NCBI GenBank assembly: GCA_022559985.1
Contig: JAFJTR010000084.1
Span: forward strand, 62,001-126,000
DNA: 64,000 nucleotides
From: Parastagonospora avenae f. sp. tritici 18332-5
Taxonomy: Eukaryota; Ascomycota; Dothideomycetes; Pleosporales; Phaeosphaeriaceae
Direction of reading: 5' to 3'
Each line of letters begins with the position of its first letter. Within the stretch, counting starts at the first letter, position 1. Made by a program: the position numbers and the translations under genes. A model generated the notes under the pieces. That model did no database searches. It was given only the letters and a program-made list of their open reading frames with translations, and was not told where the DNA came from. Shown here piece after piece: positions 11,301-23,438 of this stretch.

Positions 11301-13134
11301 ATGTACATCGACACAGCGAACGCGAACAGCCGGTCAGCGCGGCCACAAGTCTCAGTCTCATCACGCTCATCGCCCTACAACGAGTCCTCAACGCCTTTCT
11401 TAGAGCCGCCTGTTGACCGTGTACCTCCGCCGACATACTTGGAAGCCACGACCCCCGGCCTTTATAGTAGCAGGTTGAGTGAAGATCAAGGGGCGAGGCT
11501 CCTAGGCGATGGCGACCGGGAGGAACGAGAAGCATCGACCAAAGAGGATCAGTACCGCAAGAGAGGCCTACGAGCGCAATGTACATCAAGGAGATGGGTG
11601 CGATGGATTCCCGCATTCGCATTCATCCTCTTGCTAGCGGTCATGCTAGCAGCAATGGCTGCTGCAGTCTCGGTCAGAAGCAACAAACAGGTGCGCTCAA
11701 TGGTTTTGCTGTAACGACTCACACTAATTATGGGACCAGGCTTCAGTCACTAATTCTGGAACTGTAGCTCAGGGATCATCAGCTGAGAAGGTGAACCCGC
11801 CAACCTTTGCTCAACCATCGGGCGCAGAAGCATCCGCTTCGTTAGATGAGGGCTTCATTGGCGAGGACAATGAGCGACCCGACTTGATTGCTATTCCATG
11901 GCCGACACCCACGCCGACCGGAGCCAAGCCACCTTCTCCAACTCAATCCAGACAGGTGTTTCCAATCCGATGGCCGGCGTTTTGCGGCAAGCAATACAAC
12001 GTCAAGGTCGACGAGTACGATTTCGGTACATCGAAAGACCTGAACATCCAGGAAGCTGTACATCAACTCGACGGGTCGTACAAGAAAGTTTACGGCTGGA
12101 TACATGTGGTCCGCGCTCCCGCAAGCCAGGCACCTGGCACCATCCAAGCTCGTCTCTCGTATGCAGCTTCACCAAGGGTGAACATCGGCGACATTCCACA
12201 CTCAAACTCAGCTAATGGTCTGGTCATTGGTGACCCAACATATCCCGATGGCTTCGATGGTCTACACAAAGGTTCAGCTTGTCTTGGAATGTCACTTGTG
12301 GTGTATGTGGCTGCAGGCGTTGAGATCGACACCCTCAAGGTCTCTGCCAATCATCTGGGCATGCAGATACATCAAGGGGTTGAGTTTACCGTGAAGAAGT
12401 CGACGCACATCTCCCTCACGAAGGGCACCTTGGATGCCGCTGCTTTCAACTCCAGTGCTACGTACCTCAAGACCATCTCCGGCTCCATCAGTGGCTTGTA
12501 CACGTTATCCGATCTTGTGTCTGTGACCTCAAAGAGCGGCTCTATAAACATCGAGGTCGAGCCACAAGCTGCGACTGCAGATTCGTCGCCTTCGGCCATC
12601 TTCATGGTGGACGCACATTCGAGCAGCGTCAGGACAGACTTCAAGCGAAAACATATCCCTGAGCGCGACTATCAAGTTTACATTAACACCACCGTCGGAT
12701 CTGTCGATGGAACATTCATTCATGGCTCCACAACCGAGATCAATTCGATTGCTGGTTACGTGAATGCTGACCTCCTACCCTTCAAGTCTAGCGACTACGC
12801 TTCAACAATCAACACGGATACCGATGCTGGACAAACCAGAATCAGGGTGCGAACACCATATAAGGCGAAGAACATACCTATGACTGGTCTTACCAGCACA
12901 CACAAGACCGTATCCGGAGAACTGGACTTGACCTATCCCCAAGAATGGGTCGGACACATCAACGGTACCTCGTTGAGCGGAGCATTGCATCTCGAAGGAA
13001 AAGATCTCGAGCTCCTGGGCGAGAACGACAAGCCTCAAGAGAACCACGTCGAGGCGCAAAAAGGCAAAGGGGGTGGAAAACTGGAGTTCGACACAGACAG
13101 CGGGGAGTGTAAGATCAAGATTGGAAAGGCGTGA
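11301..13134 (+). CDS. single-pass membrane protein with beta-rich ectodomain, function unknown
   Basis: Two exons, 11301..11690 and 11740..13134, with a 49-nt phase-0 intron; 594 aa. Residues 1-100 are Ser/Pro-rich and hydrophilic, 102-124 form one strong membrane helix preceded by an Arg-rich stretch (type II topology expected), then comes a Ser/Thr/Pro stalk. The C-terminal half is built of short strands with recurring Ser-Gly-Ser-Ile / Thr-Lys-Gly / Val-Ser-Gly-Glu-Leu turns, the style seen in DUF4097-like putative adhesin beta-helices. Several Asn-x-Ser/Thr sites fit an extracytoplasmic ectodomain. I do not recognise a specific family. The intron follows directly after the membrane helix. 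A surface or cell-wall-contact role is inference. Confidence 0.82.
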
Positions 13135-16100
13135 AAACTTTGGCATGTCTACATCATGTATCGCTATAATGTTTGTGCTCGGAAAATGGAACTTAGTCGC
13201 CCAGTGTCCACTTTTCCTGGTAGATGGACTCCGGACTCACGTCATTGTCCGCAACACAGCCTCAAAGTCGTCAACGAGACACAATATTTCATGTTTCATT
13301 CACCGTAGCCTCCACTCAATGTCTCACCGAATAATGCCGTCCATATTACCTCGGTGCTGCTGAGTAATGTTGCTAACACCTTCGTTGCCGCACCTTTCGT
13401 GTAGCGCGCAGATTCTTAGTGTGCTTAGGCTCAACGGTGTGGTTGTCCGCGCGTTCCGTCCCGCCAGCGGTGGCCTGTCTTCGTCTTCTGCTGCACCATG
13501 GATGATCCTAGTTACGTGTCGCGTGTGCGCCACTTCAACCCCTCCAGATCGTAGATGGGGACGATGGTGGTGATGCGCAAGTTTGGCCACCTTGGCACTT
13601 GGACTTCGTGTCGCCCTTGGTTCGGCCTTCATGGTATATACGATTTATTGGAAGTCCGGTGCCAAACACAAGGTGTGCTTGCTCACAAATTCTTACAGTG
13701 TGGATACAGTAGGTGAAAAATCACATCCGTAGTCGTAGGTTTAGACGCTCTGTAAATAGTAACAAGGTGTAAAAGATCAGACCCCACTGTTGTACGCACA
13801 TTAAACTGAGTTGGTGTCATGACTTCGATTGAAAAATCAAATCTTGGATCGGCCGCGGAGAGCGTGTCCCACTCGAGGAGCGACATTCCGAACACGGCCG
13901 CTCGAGGGACGTGAAGGTAGTGACTTTTACAAGCACAATCCGAGCCAGTTGTTATGAGGCTGGGATACGCATCCGAACCAGTCACGCCAATTCCCACGGA
14001 CTGTCCGTTATCGAGTCTTACATTCTTCAATCCACATCGCTTGGATGTGTTACACTGAAGGGTTATCATCGGCCCATCGAGCACTGCTTCTATTTGTCGG
14101 ATGCTTGAACCGAAACAGCGCGGTCTAGTGCAGGCTACACCTCGACTCGAGACGCTAGGTCTGTCAAGAAAACACTTGTGCTCGGATCGGGGCTGGCCAA
14201 TGTTTCTAGGGAAAGAGTGACCGATCTACGTACCGGTCGATCAATGTGCTGGTACAACGCTGCAAATGGCCACAACCAGATGTCGCCCACCTTATTAGGC
14301 CAGAATTTCTGGGCGAAAATACCGGATCAGGTGGGGGCGAGCAGATCCTCATGAATGGTGGTGAGAATATTCGGCGAGCGCCGACGATCATGGATCGATG
14401 CTTGGCCAGGGCGAGCGAGGGACGAGACTGGAATTTTACCTTACCACCTTTGGAGGCCCCTGCAGCTGACCACTATCATCGAGAACGTTGTCGTGCCACC
14501 AGAAAACGTGGAGGTGGCTTGGGACACTCGACCTTGCGTAAACATGCGCCTGCGCGCAGCGTAGTGTGGGGATGCACGACCCTTACGACCCTTTGAATAT
14601 TACCTGCAGCTGAAATGAAGCAGGGAGGTCGGCATGCAATGTGATCGCGCTTACCGTGCCATCTGTAAATATGACATGACGATCTCGTAGCCGTCGGCTG
14701 TATGGAAGAGTCGAGGCATGCTCCGAGATGCAGAATCGTGGAACACAGCCTATGAGCTTGCTACACGGACAAGAATCTAGATACGCGTAGGTGAGGCATG
14801 GAGGATGCCGGAGGATTGCACTCAGCTCGCCTCTTTTGATCAGGTTGTTCATGCTACACAATGGAACAACAATATCCGGGGATGAAGTGCACTACTGACA
14901 AATACTAATCCGATTGGGTAGCACAAGACGCAAGCATGCCAGGGCAGCGAACGCAGATAGCAGCAGGTGATTTGCTAGATCGAAAGGTGTGGTTGCAAGG
15001 CGAATGGCTTGCATCACTTGCGAATGCTATGATTTACTCGCAAATTAGCTGGGTAGAACATATTACGGCCAACGCGTGTTCTTTAGACCATGTCGAGCAA
15101 AAACTTTTGTCTAGTTAGACACGCGTCGAGTAAGTTAAGAATATATTGCGTGTGGCTCAGTATTGGCATGAGTCGATCAGTACCTGCGGCTGTGTGGTGC
15201 TGTGGATACACATGCCAGCTGTCATATGTCAGAACAATAAAGCTGCGGGACGCGAAACTTACCGGAATCCTGGCCTCAGCAAGGCCAGTGACGCCACGAA
15301 CAGCACAAGTGATCGCCTCAAGGACAAGGCCGGTTCCTGGTCTGTCCGACCGTGGTGAAATCCGCTTTTGGCTGTGCCACGACAACTTGACAAGAGCAAT
15401 TGGGACAAGGCGTTCGGCCCGCACTTTGTTGTTGGAATTTTCTGAGAAAGCCTCTGGACGAATCAATCTCGCGACTTTCGAAATTCGCGTCAATGGTGCG
15501 GGTCGGGTGTGGAAATACGGAGACATTGGCGTACTCCTGAGGCTGTAGCAGGTCGGAGGTGTGTTTCAGTCCTGTCGCGTCGCGGTAGAGGATGTGGGGC
15601 AGGCGCCAAGCCGCGTAAACGACTCTTTAGTCATCCCATATCTTTCCAAAGCATGCGCCACTCGCATCAGTTCACCAATCACACTCACTAGGAGGAGCTC
15701 CACCAGGCCCAATCTGGCTGTACAGTCTGTCTATGTGAAACTCCATGGTCTCTAAAACGCGGTAGTAGATCTTGATACTTCGCGAAGTCCGAAGTCCTCG
15801 GCGGCTTTCTTCCACCACTCCATTATGTTCCTAAACGACTCTCATCGTCTCAATTGGGCACTGAAACCTGGCTTCGAGTCGCGACGAAGTGCTTACGACC
15901 CTGTTACCGTAACCAGCAACTCCCTGCTCTTGGGCGTTCCGATCGTTGCTGGTAGTAATTCACCCACAACAAAGACACTGCTACAGCCGCAAGGGACACC
16001 TGCTGCCCATGGTCGAGTCATCCGTCTGAGTGAGCCGGAGGGACGGGGTGGATAGCGGTGGTGCGACTGTCCCATTAGTGTCTAATCGCCATCCTGCATC

Positions 16101-16779
16101 CCAGCAGCCCTGCGCTTTGTCCACCCCCCACTACACGATGGCAGCCATACACTCCTTCGGGTGAACGCTCTCGTCCTCGCCGTTCCAGATCATCTGCAGC
16201 CAAGGCGCCTCACGACACTGCTCTCAAACTTGCGCTGAGGTGGTCCTCTTGCGTCAACTTCGTAAAGGTCATTTCATCACATCGTTGCTCTCGGATACTG
16301 TCAGACCCGTGTTTCCATCATATAGTCTAACGGTTCCTCTAACTGCCTTTCTTTCTATTTGGCCCCGTCACTCTTTAGGAACCACCCAACTATCTTTAAC
16401 TTCATATTCTTTCTTAGGAGCGGGCTCCATCCGCGCTGGCAGCACTTGGGAACGTTTGTTCTCCGTACACTCATTTATTAGTCTCAAAGTTCCTTCCTCG
16501 GCCACCATCTGCTCAGCCATAGTCGCACAACGCTACGCTACATCTTAGACACATTCTTTCTCCTGCAGCAGGTCACTCTTTCTGGCATCCATGTGAGTTT
16601 TCCTGTGCATTCATTCCCTTGCTTGCTGTCTCAGTCCGTACAATGACGGGCCGCTGCCAGACGTGGGGTTAAGCCCGCAGCAAGGCGCGCCATCACAGAC
16701 TCTCTAATCAGTCGCTTACAGCTCTCAGATAGACCACGGCATTCGCCAAGGTTACTGTACATAGCAGTCGAGGAAAAAG
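13135..16779. other. intergenic, gene-poor
   Basis: About 3.6 kb without a confident gene. A 133-codon minus-strand frame at 13683..14084 and mutually overlapping frames at 15083..15548 were considered but show no domain, signal peptide or convincing splice continuation. The last 500 bp are pyrimidine-rich and are probably the promoter and long leader of the regulator at 16780. Confidence 0.4.
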
Positions 16780-19195
16780 ATGGAATTTAATGCGCAACAG
16801 CAGTAAGCCCTCTTCGCTCAATCCAGAGCACGCTTTCAGCGACCGGCATACACTGACCGCGCATATAGATATCGACCGTCATCCAACGGATCGTACGCAA
16901 TGCATCACTCTTCACCCGCACCAGGGCCGCAGATGATGTATTCCTACAACGGTCTTCCACAGCAAGGACAACAACATCAGGCGCAACCTATGCAACACAT
17001 GTCGAGACCTTCACCGCCTCAACCCACGTGGGCTGTACCACAGACCCACAATCCCTATTATCAGATGCCAAGGAGTCAGGCTATGAGCAGCAGAGAGGAC
17101 GCGAGACATATGCTTGCGAGGTCGGACATTGTCACAGCTCAATCACCTGTGTCGAGTAACACCCCGTTCACCAACAGCATGCATGGCTCGAACCATCTTG
17201 CAACCACAGATTACTTTCCAGGCGTGATTGACACGAGTAAGTCTCCTTTTCAGCAATTTTTGCAGCAGCAAACTCACGTTCAAAGGTCCATGGGGCCAGA
17301 AAGTATGCGAAGAACTAGAATCCTTCCCATCTCTGGATCCAGAGGTCGGCGATTACAATCATGGATTGATGACACACGACGAAAACACGCCCATAATCGA
17401 CCTACGACAGTATCCCGGGATGGGACATCAAGAACATGAGGGGCAAAACACGTTCCACCCGCATTCTTCTCGTCGATTGTCTGAATCTTCCTTTTCTATG
17501 TCAAGTACTGGGGGTGTCCTTCCCGAAGTATCGACCTACGACGACATCGGGGCGTCTGAGGTGGTTACGTACGCGCCGGAGTACGACGCTTGGAACAATC
17601 AAGAGCCAATGACTAGCCAACTTCTTTCCCCGCTCGCGTCGCCCCGTCGGCCTCAGCCTCAGCACGAGCATATTGCCCGAGGTGGTAGTCGATCTCGAGC
17701 TTCACCAGCACCACACAACAATGTTCGTTCGTCGCCCTATACCCTGGACAGCACTCGCTTGAAGAGATGGTCAACTGGCCAGGCCCCGACCTCAACTCCA
17801 GCGAGAAGTGCTTTGTCCCATGTACCGGATCGATTCGCCCCATACGGACCGCGCTACAACCCCCATCATTCCATGCCAGTTTATCCGTCACCGGCGTACA
17901 ACAGTTACGGACAGGCCACGCCAAATTCCATTTACGCGCAAACACCGCCTTTGTACTCGAGCAACCATACGCTATTTTCAAACCACGAGCAAAGCCACCA
18001 TCTTGAGGTGCCTCGTCCATTGCCATCGCAAGGCCTGTTCCGCTTGTTACAAAGTAATGCGGATCGCCATGGAGGATGCTCGTCGCATTTTGCAGACTTA
18101 TCAGACCCTCCGGACCTGTATTCGTCGCTGCATGAAGAGCCATCTAACCCACCAGAATCCGACATGAATTCCACGGATCCCGACCTTGTCCCACACGAGC
18201 AAGACTTGCGCTTTACAGGTGACCTCTATACGCCACGTTGGGTTCGCGGGCATGGCAACAAACGCGAGGGTTGGTGTGGACTATGCAAGCCCGGACGTTG
18301 GCTAGTATTGAAGAACAGTGCCTTCTGGTACGACAAGTCGTTCACGCATGGTGTTAGCGCTGCTACCGGGGCCGCATTCCAGGGCCCGCAAGACACCCGC
18401 CGGACCGAAGGCAACCTCGACGTATGGGAAGGACTTTGTGGAAGCTGCGGTGAATGGATAGCACTGGTCAGCAGCAAGAAGAAAGGCACGACATGGTTCA
18501 GACACGCATACAAGGTGGGTTACATTTCCCCCCCAGCGCATTCCGGTCGAACAGCTTTGTGAAGCTCAAAGTTTATTGGCCGTTATTGGCACCGGAATCT
18601 ACCTCCGGTGTAACACAAAGCTCGAGCAAGCTAACAATCAACACAGTGCCATACACATCCCAAAGTCAAGGACGGACCTAAAAGACGTCGTGAAACACAA
18701 GCTGGGCGAGTTCGCGCAGCATCCTCTGCATCCGCAAATTCGTCTTCATACCAGATCAAGCAAGAAGACGCAGTCGCTCACCGGCATTCCACACCTACAC
18801 CGATCACGGGCAGCTCGTCTCTGCAAAGCTTCGGCATGCCGACGGCTTCGTCGTCGCTTCCCTTGCCGACCTCGACCCCCACATCAACACCGCAACTGAA
18901 CAACGCCTCCAACTTTGCAAGTAATACAGCATATCCGACTCCCAATCCAGGGACGCCAAACATGCATTCTCACCGCACCCCGACACAAGCATCATTTCCC
19001 GACTACCGTGAGCCATCATCAACAAAGCAAGAACCTGTCGTCGGCATGTTTACCACGCCCCTCCAAAGTCTGCAGAGTTTCTCGGGTAATCCGCAGTCGT
19101 ACTCGCGAGTACTTGCGCATCAAGTCAGCGAACCAGAGCTGGTTGGTATACGAACGACGACAACCACACTCAATTCCATCGCCAGTATGATATGA
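16780..19195 (+). CDS. Rua1 C-terminal domain transcription regulator
   Basis: Four exons: 16780..16802 (23 nt), 16869..17236, 17286..18514, 18647..19195; 722 aa. The first exon encodes only Met-Glu-Phe-Asn-Ala-Gln-Gln plus two bases, and the Gln run continues after the intron, supporting this start. Residues 1-440 are Gln/Pro/Ser/His-rich and disordered. Residues about 440-545 match the Rua1_C (former DUF4451) domain: Trp-Cys-Gly-Leu-Cys (C461, C464), an Ala-Phe-Trp-Tyr-Asp-Lys-Ser-Phe-Thr-His-Gly block, Leu-Cys-Gly-Ser-Cys (C515, C518) and His-Ala-Tyr-Lys-Cys-His at the 18514/18647 junction, forming a probable zinc-binding unit. The tail is Ser/Thr/Pro-rich. Rua1 of Ustilago maydis regulates ustilagic acid genes; targets here are unknown. 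The third intron (132 nt) is unusually long for this window. Confidence 0.85.
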
Positions 19196-20655
19196 TTTAG
19201 CCTAGGGCAGGGTTATGCGACGACGCGCAGACGTTCGACCGATCACAAGGTGCCATCGTACGACCCCTCTCCTTCCTTCACGGGTACCACTCCCTAGTCT
19301 GAGCATGAACCGGCGTATGCGGCATTCTTGGTTGCATTGCAAGGTTACCGCGCTTTGCGGAAAAAAACACTTCTCGTGCTTTTGGAAAATCGTCTCCCCA
19401 TGTTCCCTTGTGTCACTCATTCGCCGTCGCGCGATGCAATCTTTTCTTGTGTTTCTTCTAGCGTTCCATCTCAACTACATCTCCACGCTGGCTTATCAGC
19501 TGTGCGACATGACGAAGTCACGACTTCCAGCATTAGTATAGTACAGGTACAGGACGCATTGCAGCGCGCTCGATTCCCCCCATGCACTTTTGCACGTTAG
19601 GTAGAAAGCCTCCAACCAACATCTTTGACTTTTCCTGCCTTACTAGTATATAGACCAAGTTTTTTGCTCTGCACAGCAATCAACAAACCCTCCAATCAAT
19701 CAAGAATTTCAACCGACGATCAGAACACTCGGCGCTGACTTCTGCTTACCGCCTACTTCACAGTGCCTTTCCTAGCAAACATGCCCAAAACTCGACCCAG
19801 AAAATAGGTCCAAGACAGCCTTCAAACGCCTCACAGCTGGGGGCACGGGAGTTCTGATACCAGACTGCGGGCCACCCTTGAAACGTGACCGCGTCGCAGA
19901 GAGCAGCGCGGGACGCACGCGCCACATGCAACCGGCTCATGGTCGGTAGGGCTGTTACAGTACAGCAAGGCTGTGCGGGTCTCCGAACAGGTGACGCAAA
20001 GGTGGATAGGTGGAGAAAGAGTCACGATGTGGTGAGGCTGATGACGTGGAGATCTAGGGCGGTGTGTTTGTGCAGAGTGTCACGGTCCGAATGGTGGAGG
20101 GGGAGATGTGACATGTCATTGAGCGTTCTGCTCTACTTCGGACTGCCCGATGAGAAGGCTACGATGCTGACCAAGCATGCCTTACACGTCCTGCCTGCTG
20201 CGGTATATAAATCGTGCGCGGAGATATACCGCGGTTACACCCATTCATGCGGCTGAACAAGTGGCGGACCACGCGTTCTCGTCCGGTCGCAACGCGTCGT
20301 ACAAGACTGCGGAGAAGGTTTCTGAACGCGAACGCGCGAACACATGGAGTCTGCGCATTGAGTAGGTAATCTCGGCTTTGAGCGAGAGGCTGAGGCGGGG
20401 AGAAGGTGCCAGATAGCCCGAACATGATCTGCCGTGCAGATATGCACGCCATAGAAAATTGCATACACACTCGACAAGGGTGTGCTCGAGGCTGAAGTGC
20501 ATATCTTGGCGGATTGCTTCATGGATGGGGTAATTGGCGCATGCGCGCGGCTATCGGTGGTCTAAGAAAGCAGCGCGGCGAATACAAGATCGTGCAGACG
20601 CCTGGAGGTGGAAAAGGTCAATGTTTGAAGGACTTGCGGTTTCAGTCGCTGTGGC
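19196..20655. other. intergenic with a perfect inverted repeat
   Basis: No gene supported. Contains the 3' flanks of two convergent genes and the inverted repeat at 20200..20232, which also includes a TATATAAA string with no recognisable gene behind it. Confidence 0.45.
20200..20232. repeat. 9-bp perfect inverted repeat, 15-bp loop
   Basis: GCGGTATAT at 20200..20208 and its exact complement ATATACCGC at 20224..20232, separated by 15 bp. It could be a dyad binding site, a hairpin or the trace of a small element; nothing nearby decides. Confidence 0.75.
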
Positions 20656-21673
20656 CTAAGATGAGCAGCCACAGCCTGGCTTGCCATGCTCTTGAAGATC
20701 GTGGTAAGCTGTTTGTACAATCGTGTCGACCGACTCTGGGTGCAACTGCAAAATGCTGTTTGAGCTTCGTGACTGGAACGGGACCGATGCGTTCAGTTTT
20801 TCGTCGTACAAGATGCTCCTCTCAAGCAAAGCCAGACCAGCATCTGGAAAGCCACGTTGGATTCTGGACATGCCTTCCCTTACACTGTCTTGTACGTCGT
20901 GGTTTCCAACAGTCCACTCTTGACCCGTAGCCCGCTCGGCGGCCCTCAGAACCTCGTTGGCTGAGGTTATGACACCCGCGGCGTAGATGTAGTGGCTGTT
21001 GATGTCACTCCAATGTTGGACCACCTGGACAACTACTTGCCCGACTCTTTCGAGACTGGACGCAGCAAAAGGTTCAGTGCCGATACCATGGATGGTCGCA
21101 CTATGCCATTTCATATCGAAGCCCATATCGCCACGGATGAGGCTCGCGTCTAGGGTGTAGCCAGTGGCAATGCCAATCCAGTCAAAGCCCGGGGTGGCTG
21201 GGGAGATATTGTTCTGAAGATGCTCCAGCACTTTTGCCCGCCCAGCATATTTCGGTATCCGCGCTTGTATGCCCTGGTTCAAAGTGTCGTGCCCAAACTC
21301 GTGTGGAATATATCGCCTAACACCTGCAGCAACCAGAGCATCTATGATGGAGATTTGCAGCTCGAAGTCGCCACCAGACATGGTGTTGATGACGAGGTCT
21401 TGGCCTCCGAATGCCTCTTTTAACGACTTGAGCGAGAAGTCAGAGGTCTTGTGTTCCACGGCGTATGGCGAGACATGAGGAGGAAGGCCGAGCGTTTGCG
21501 AAGGGTATGTCAGGACGGCAACTTGGCATTTGAGGTTGTCTCGATGGAACGTAATGGGGACGAGGGCGTTTACGATGGCGATGCAGAGTTCCCAGTTCTG
21601 TGGTTCATTAGCAAGCTAGGGATTGCTGGTGAGAGGTGAATACCCCAATGACCATGATCCGTGCGTTGGCCAT
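20656..21673 (-). CDS. NmrA-like / isoflavone-reductase-like NAD(P)-binding protein
   Basis: Two exons, 21673..21644 (10 codons) and 21597..20656, with a 46-nt intron bearing a GCTAATG branch-like site; 323 aa. The large exon shows the atypical SDR layout of NmrA/isoflavone reductases: Leu-Val-Ile-Asn-Thr-Met-Ser-Gly-Gly strand, a helix ending Gly-Val-Arg-Arg-Tyr-Ile-Pro-His-Glu-Phe-Gly, then Asp-Trp-Ile-Gly-Ile-Ala-Thr-Gly. These proteins act as reductases or as NAD(P) redox sensors controlling transcription factors. The first exon supplies an Arg-Ile-Met-Val-Ile-Gly first strand, but in this model the usual Gly-x-x-Gly-x-x-Gly loop is shortened to Ile-Gly-Asn-Trp-Glu-Leu, so the exon-1 boundary is the least certain part. 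The tail ends Cys-Gly-Cys-Ser-Ser. Confidence 0.75.
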
Positions 21674-22421
21674 GATGCGTATAGCTAGACGGGTGCTGTG
21701 AGGGGTTGAGGTACTGAGTGTGAGTCTTCAAAATGTCAACATCATAAGCAGAAACAACGAACACTTGAAGACCTAACCGATATGTAGTGATGGGCACTGT
21801 ATTCTATATACATAGCTATGATGGATGCGGCTCAAAGGGAGCTAGTGGTGGTACCCCTCTGTCAGGATGGCGATCTCGATCGGTATGCGTGCTAGATGAC
21901 AGCTCGTTGCTGGTGTATGCGATCGCAGGCATACTGCAGGCATTGGCTCTACAACGAGGGCCGCAAGTAGGGATGAAAAGCTGGGTGTTGATAAAGTCGC
22001 AAGACTCCTCGATGCGATGCCATGCAACCTTAAAGGGGTAGCATAACCCAAATGATGCCGGATGAAGCATTCTGCGAAATCATCTCAAAGGAACAGCATA
22101 CAGATGATGGCGACGATAGTTGTTGGCAGAGGTAGTCGTCGGCGAGATGTCATGAAGGTCGTGTAGAGAGTGGTGATGATTGATGCGCTGAGAAGTGTTT
22201 CTGCGCCAAGCCCCAAACGGCAAATCCCGGGCGCAGCTTTCGAGCTTTTGCCGACACCAGCGGCATCACGATACAGTTGCTACCACCCGCAACACCATCA
22301 CCACTCATCTCCACGGGCCTCGCAAACCTCGTCCGGTACGTCAAACACCCCCCGAAAAGCTTCACGCCGCCCATTGGACCCCCGCAGCAGCGCGCTGACC
22401 CGCAACACCAGATAGCCCATC
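21674..22421. other. divergent intergenic region
   Basis: Shared upstream region between the minus-strand NmrA-like gene and the plus-strand ATP8 gene; no gene or RNA recognised. Confidence 0.5.
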
Positions 22422-22776
22422 ATGAACGCCCGCTTCCTCCGCCCCTTCGCGAGGGCCGCTTTCCGCGCGCCTGCTGCTGCCCGCCCATCGGCCATGGCAC
22501 GCCCTGCCCTCGTCGCCAGCCAGAACAAGAAGACTGAGGTCGGGCCCCAGCAGATGGTGAGAGAAGACATACATTGGCCTCTATAGGAGGACTACTAACA
22601 CTATGCGCCAGACCGTCCTTAAGTCGGCCATGCCCCAGCTGATCCCCTTCTTCTTCGTCAACGAGACCACCGTGGCCTTCATCCTGCTGCCGTCGCTCAT
22701 CTACATCTTCTCCAAGTACATTCTGCCCCAGCGCGTGCGTCTCTTCGCCGCCCGTCTCTTCATCAGCAAGTTGTAA
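22422..22776 (+). CDS. ATP8: nuclear-encoded mitochondrial ATP synthase subunit 8
   Basis: Two exons, 22422..22556 and 22612..22776, with a 55-nt intron (GTGAGA donor, TACTAACAC branch point); 99 aa. The last 48 residues are a complete fungal subunit 8: Met-Pro-Gln-Leu-Ile-Pro-Phe opening, one membrane helix with Tyr-Ile-Phe-Ser-Lys-Tyr-Ile-Leu-Pro, and the basic end Arg-Leu-Phe-Ile-Ser-Lys-Leu. In most fungi this 48-residue protein is encoded in mtDNA. Here it is preceded by about 50 residues rich in Ala, Arg and Phe with no acid until about residue 40, a typical mitochondrial presequence. The intron separates most of the presequence from the mature part and the codons are GC-rich, so this is an expressed nuclear transfer rather than a recent mtDNA insertion. 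The product should join the Fo sector in the inner membrane. Confidence 0.93.
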
Positions 22777-23438
22777 GCGACGCCTGCGAGGAAAAGAAGG
22801 GACAATGTACAAATAGCGGATATGTGCTCATAGACAATTGAATGGCATTGCACGAGGAAGTGAGAGCTTTGGGACTTGGTCTTGAATTGCGGTGCATGAC
22901 TGATTGAATTAGTACACATTGGAGCGCTGGCTGTTGATCTTGCTAGGAATTTCTAACGCAGGAAATCACAGCCGATGACTACACAGAAAGATAGTAGCTG
23001 TCCACCGAGGCATCTCTGGAGTCCGAGTTCCCCACGGACTACTTGGCGTTCCTCGTTCCGAGCTTCCCTAGCACTCCTCATTACCTGGGAACATGCCTCC
23101 TGTCCGTGCCATCTCTCGCAAGGCTACCAATAATCGCACTAGCTTTTGGCTAATCGTACTTCGACATACAGATATTCTCTCGAAAATCGCATTGCATGCT
23201 CAGCTACAGTAAACAATCTAGTATCGCGCACTTGTTAGATGAGCAAAAGGGCCGAATACTCAACTCGCATATATACAGAGCTTGAAGGACTCCTCCGACT
23301 CTATCGACACACATCGGTCTTACTCATATCAACGACTTGGTTTTTCCTATCGAGTCTGCGAACCTTACGAATCAAAATATATCCAATCTTGACGCAATTC
23401 CCCCGACGCTTCTATCCGATCCGAATCAACCACCAAAC
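22777..23438. other. intergenic
   Basis: 3' flank of ATP8 and promoter of the acetyltransferase gene. No gene or repeat recognised. Confidence 0.5.

Noticed and set aside
13683..14084. 133-codon minus-strand frame as a gene
   Set aside because: No signal peptide, motif or splice partner, and competing frames exist on the other strand.
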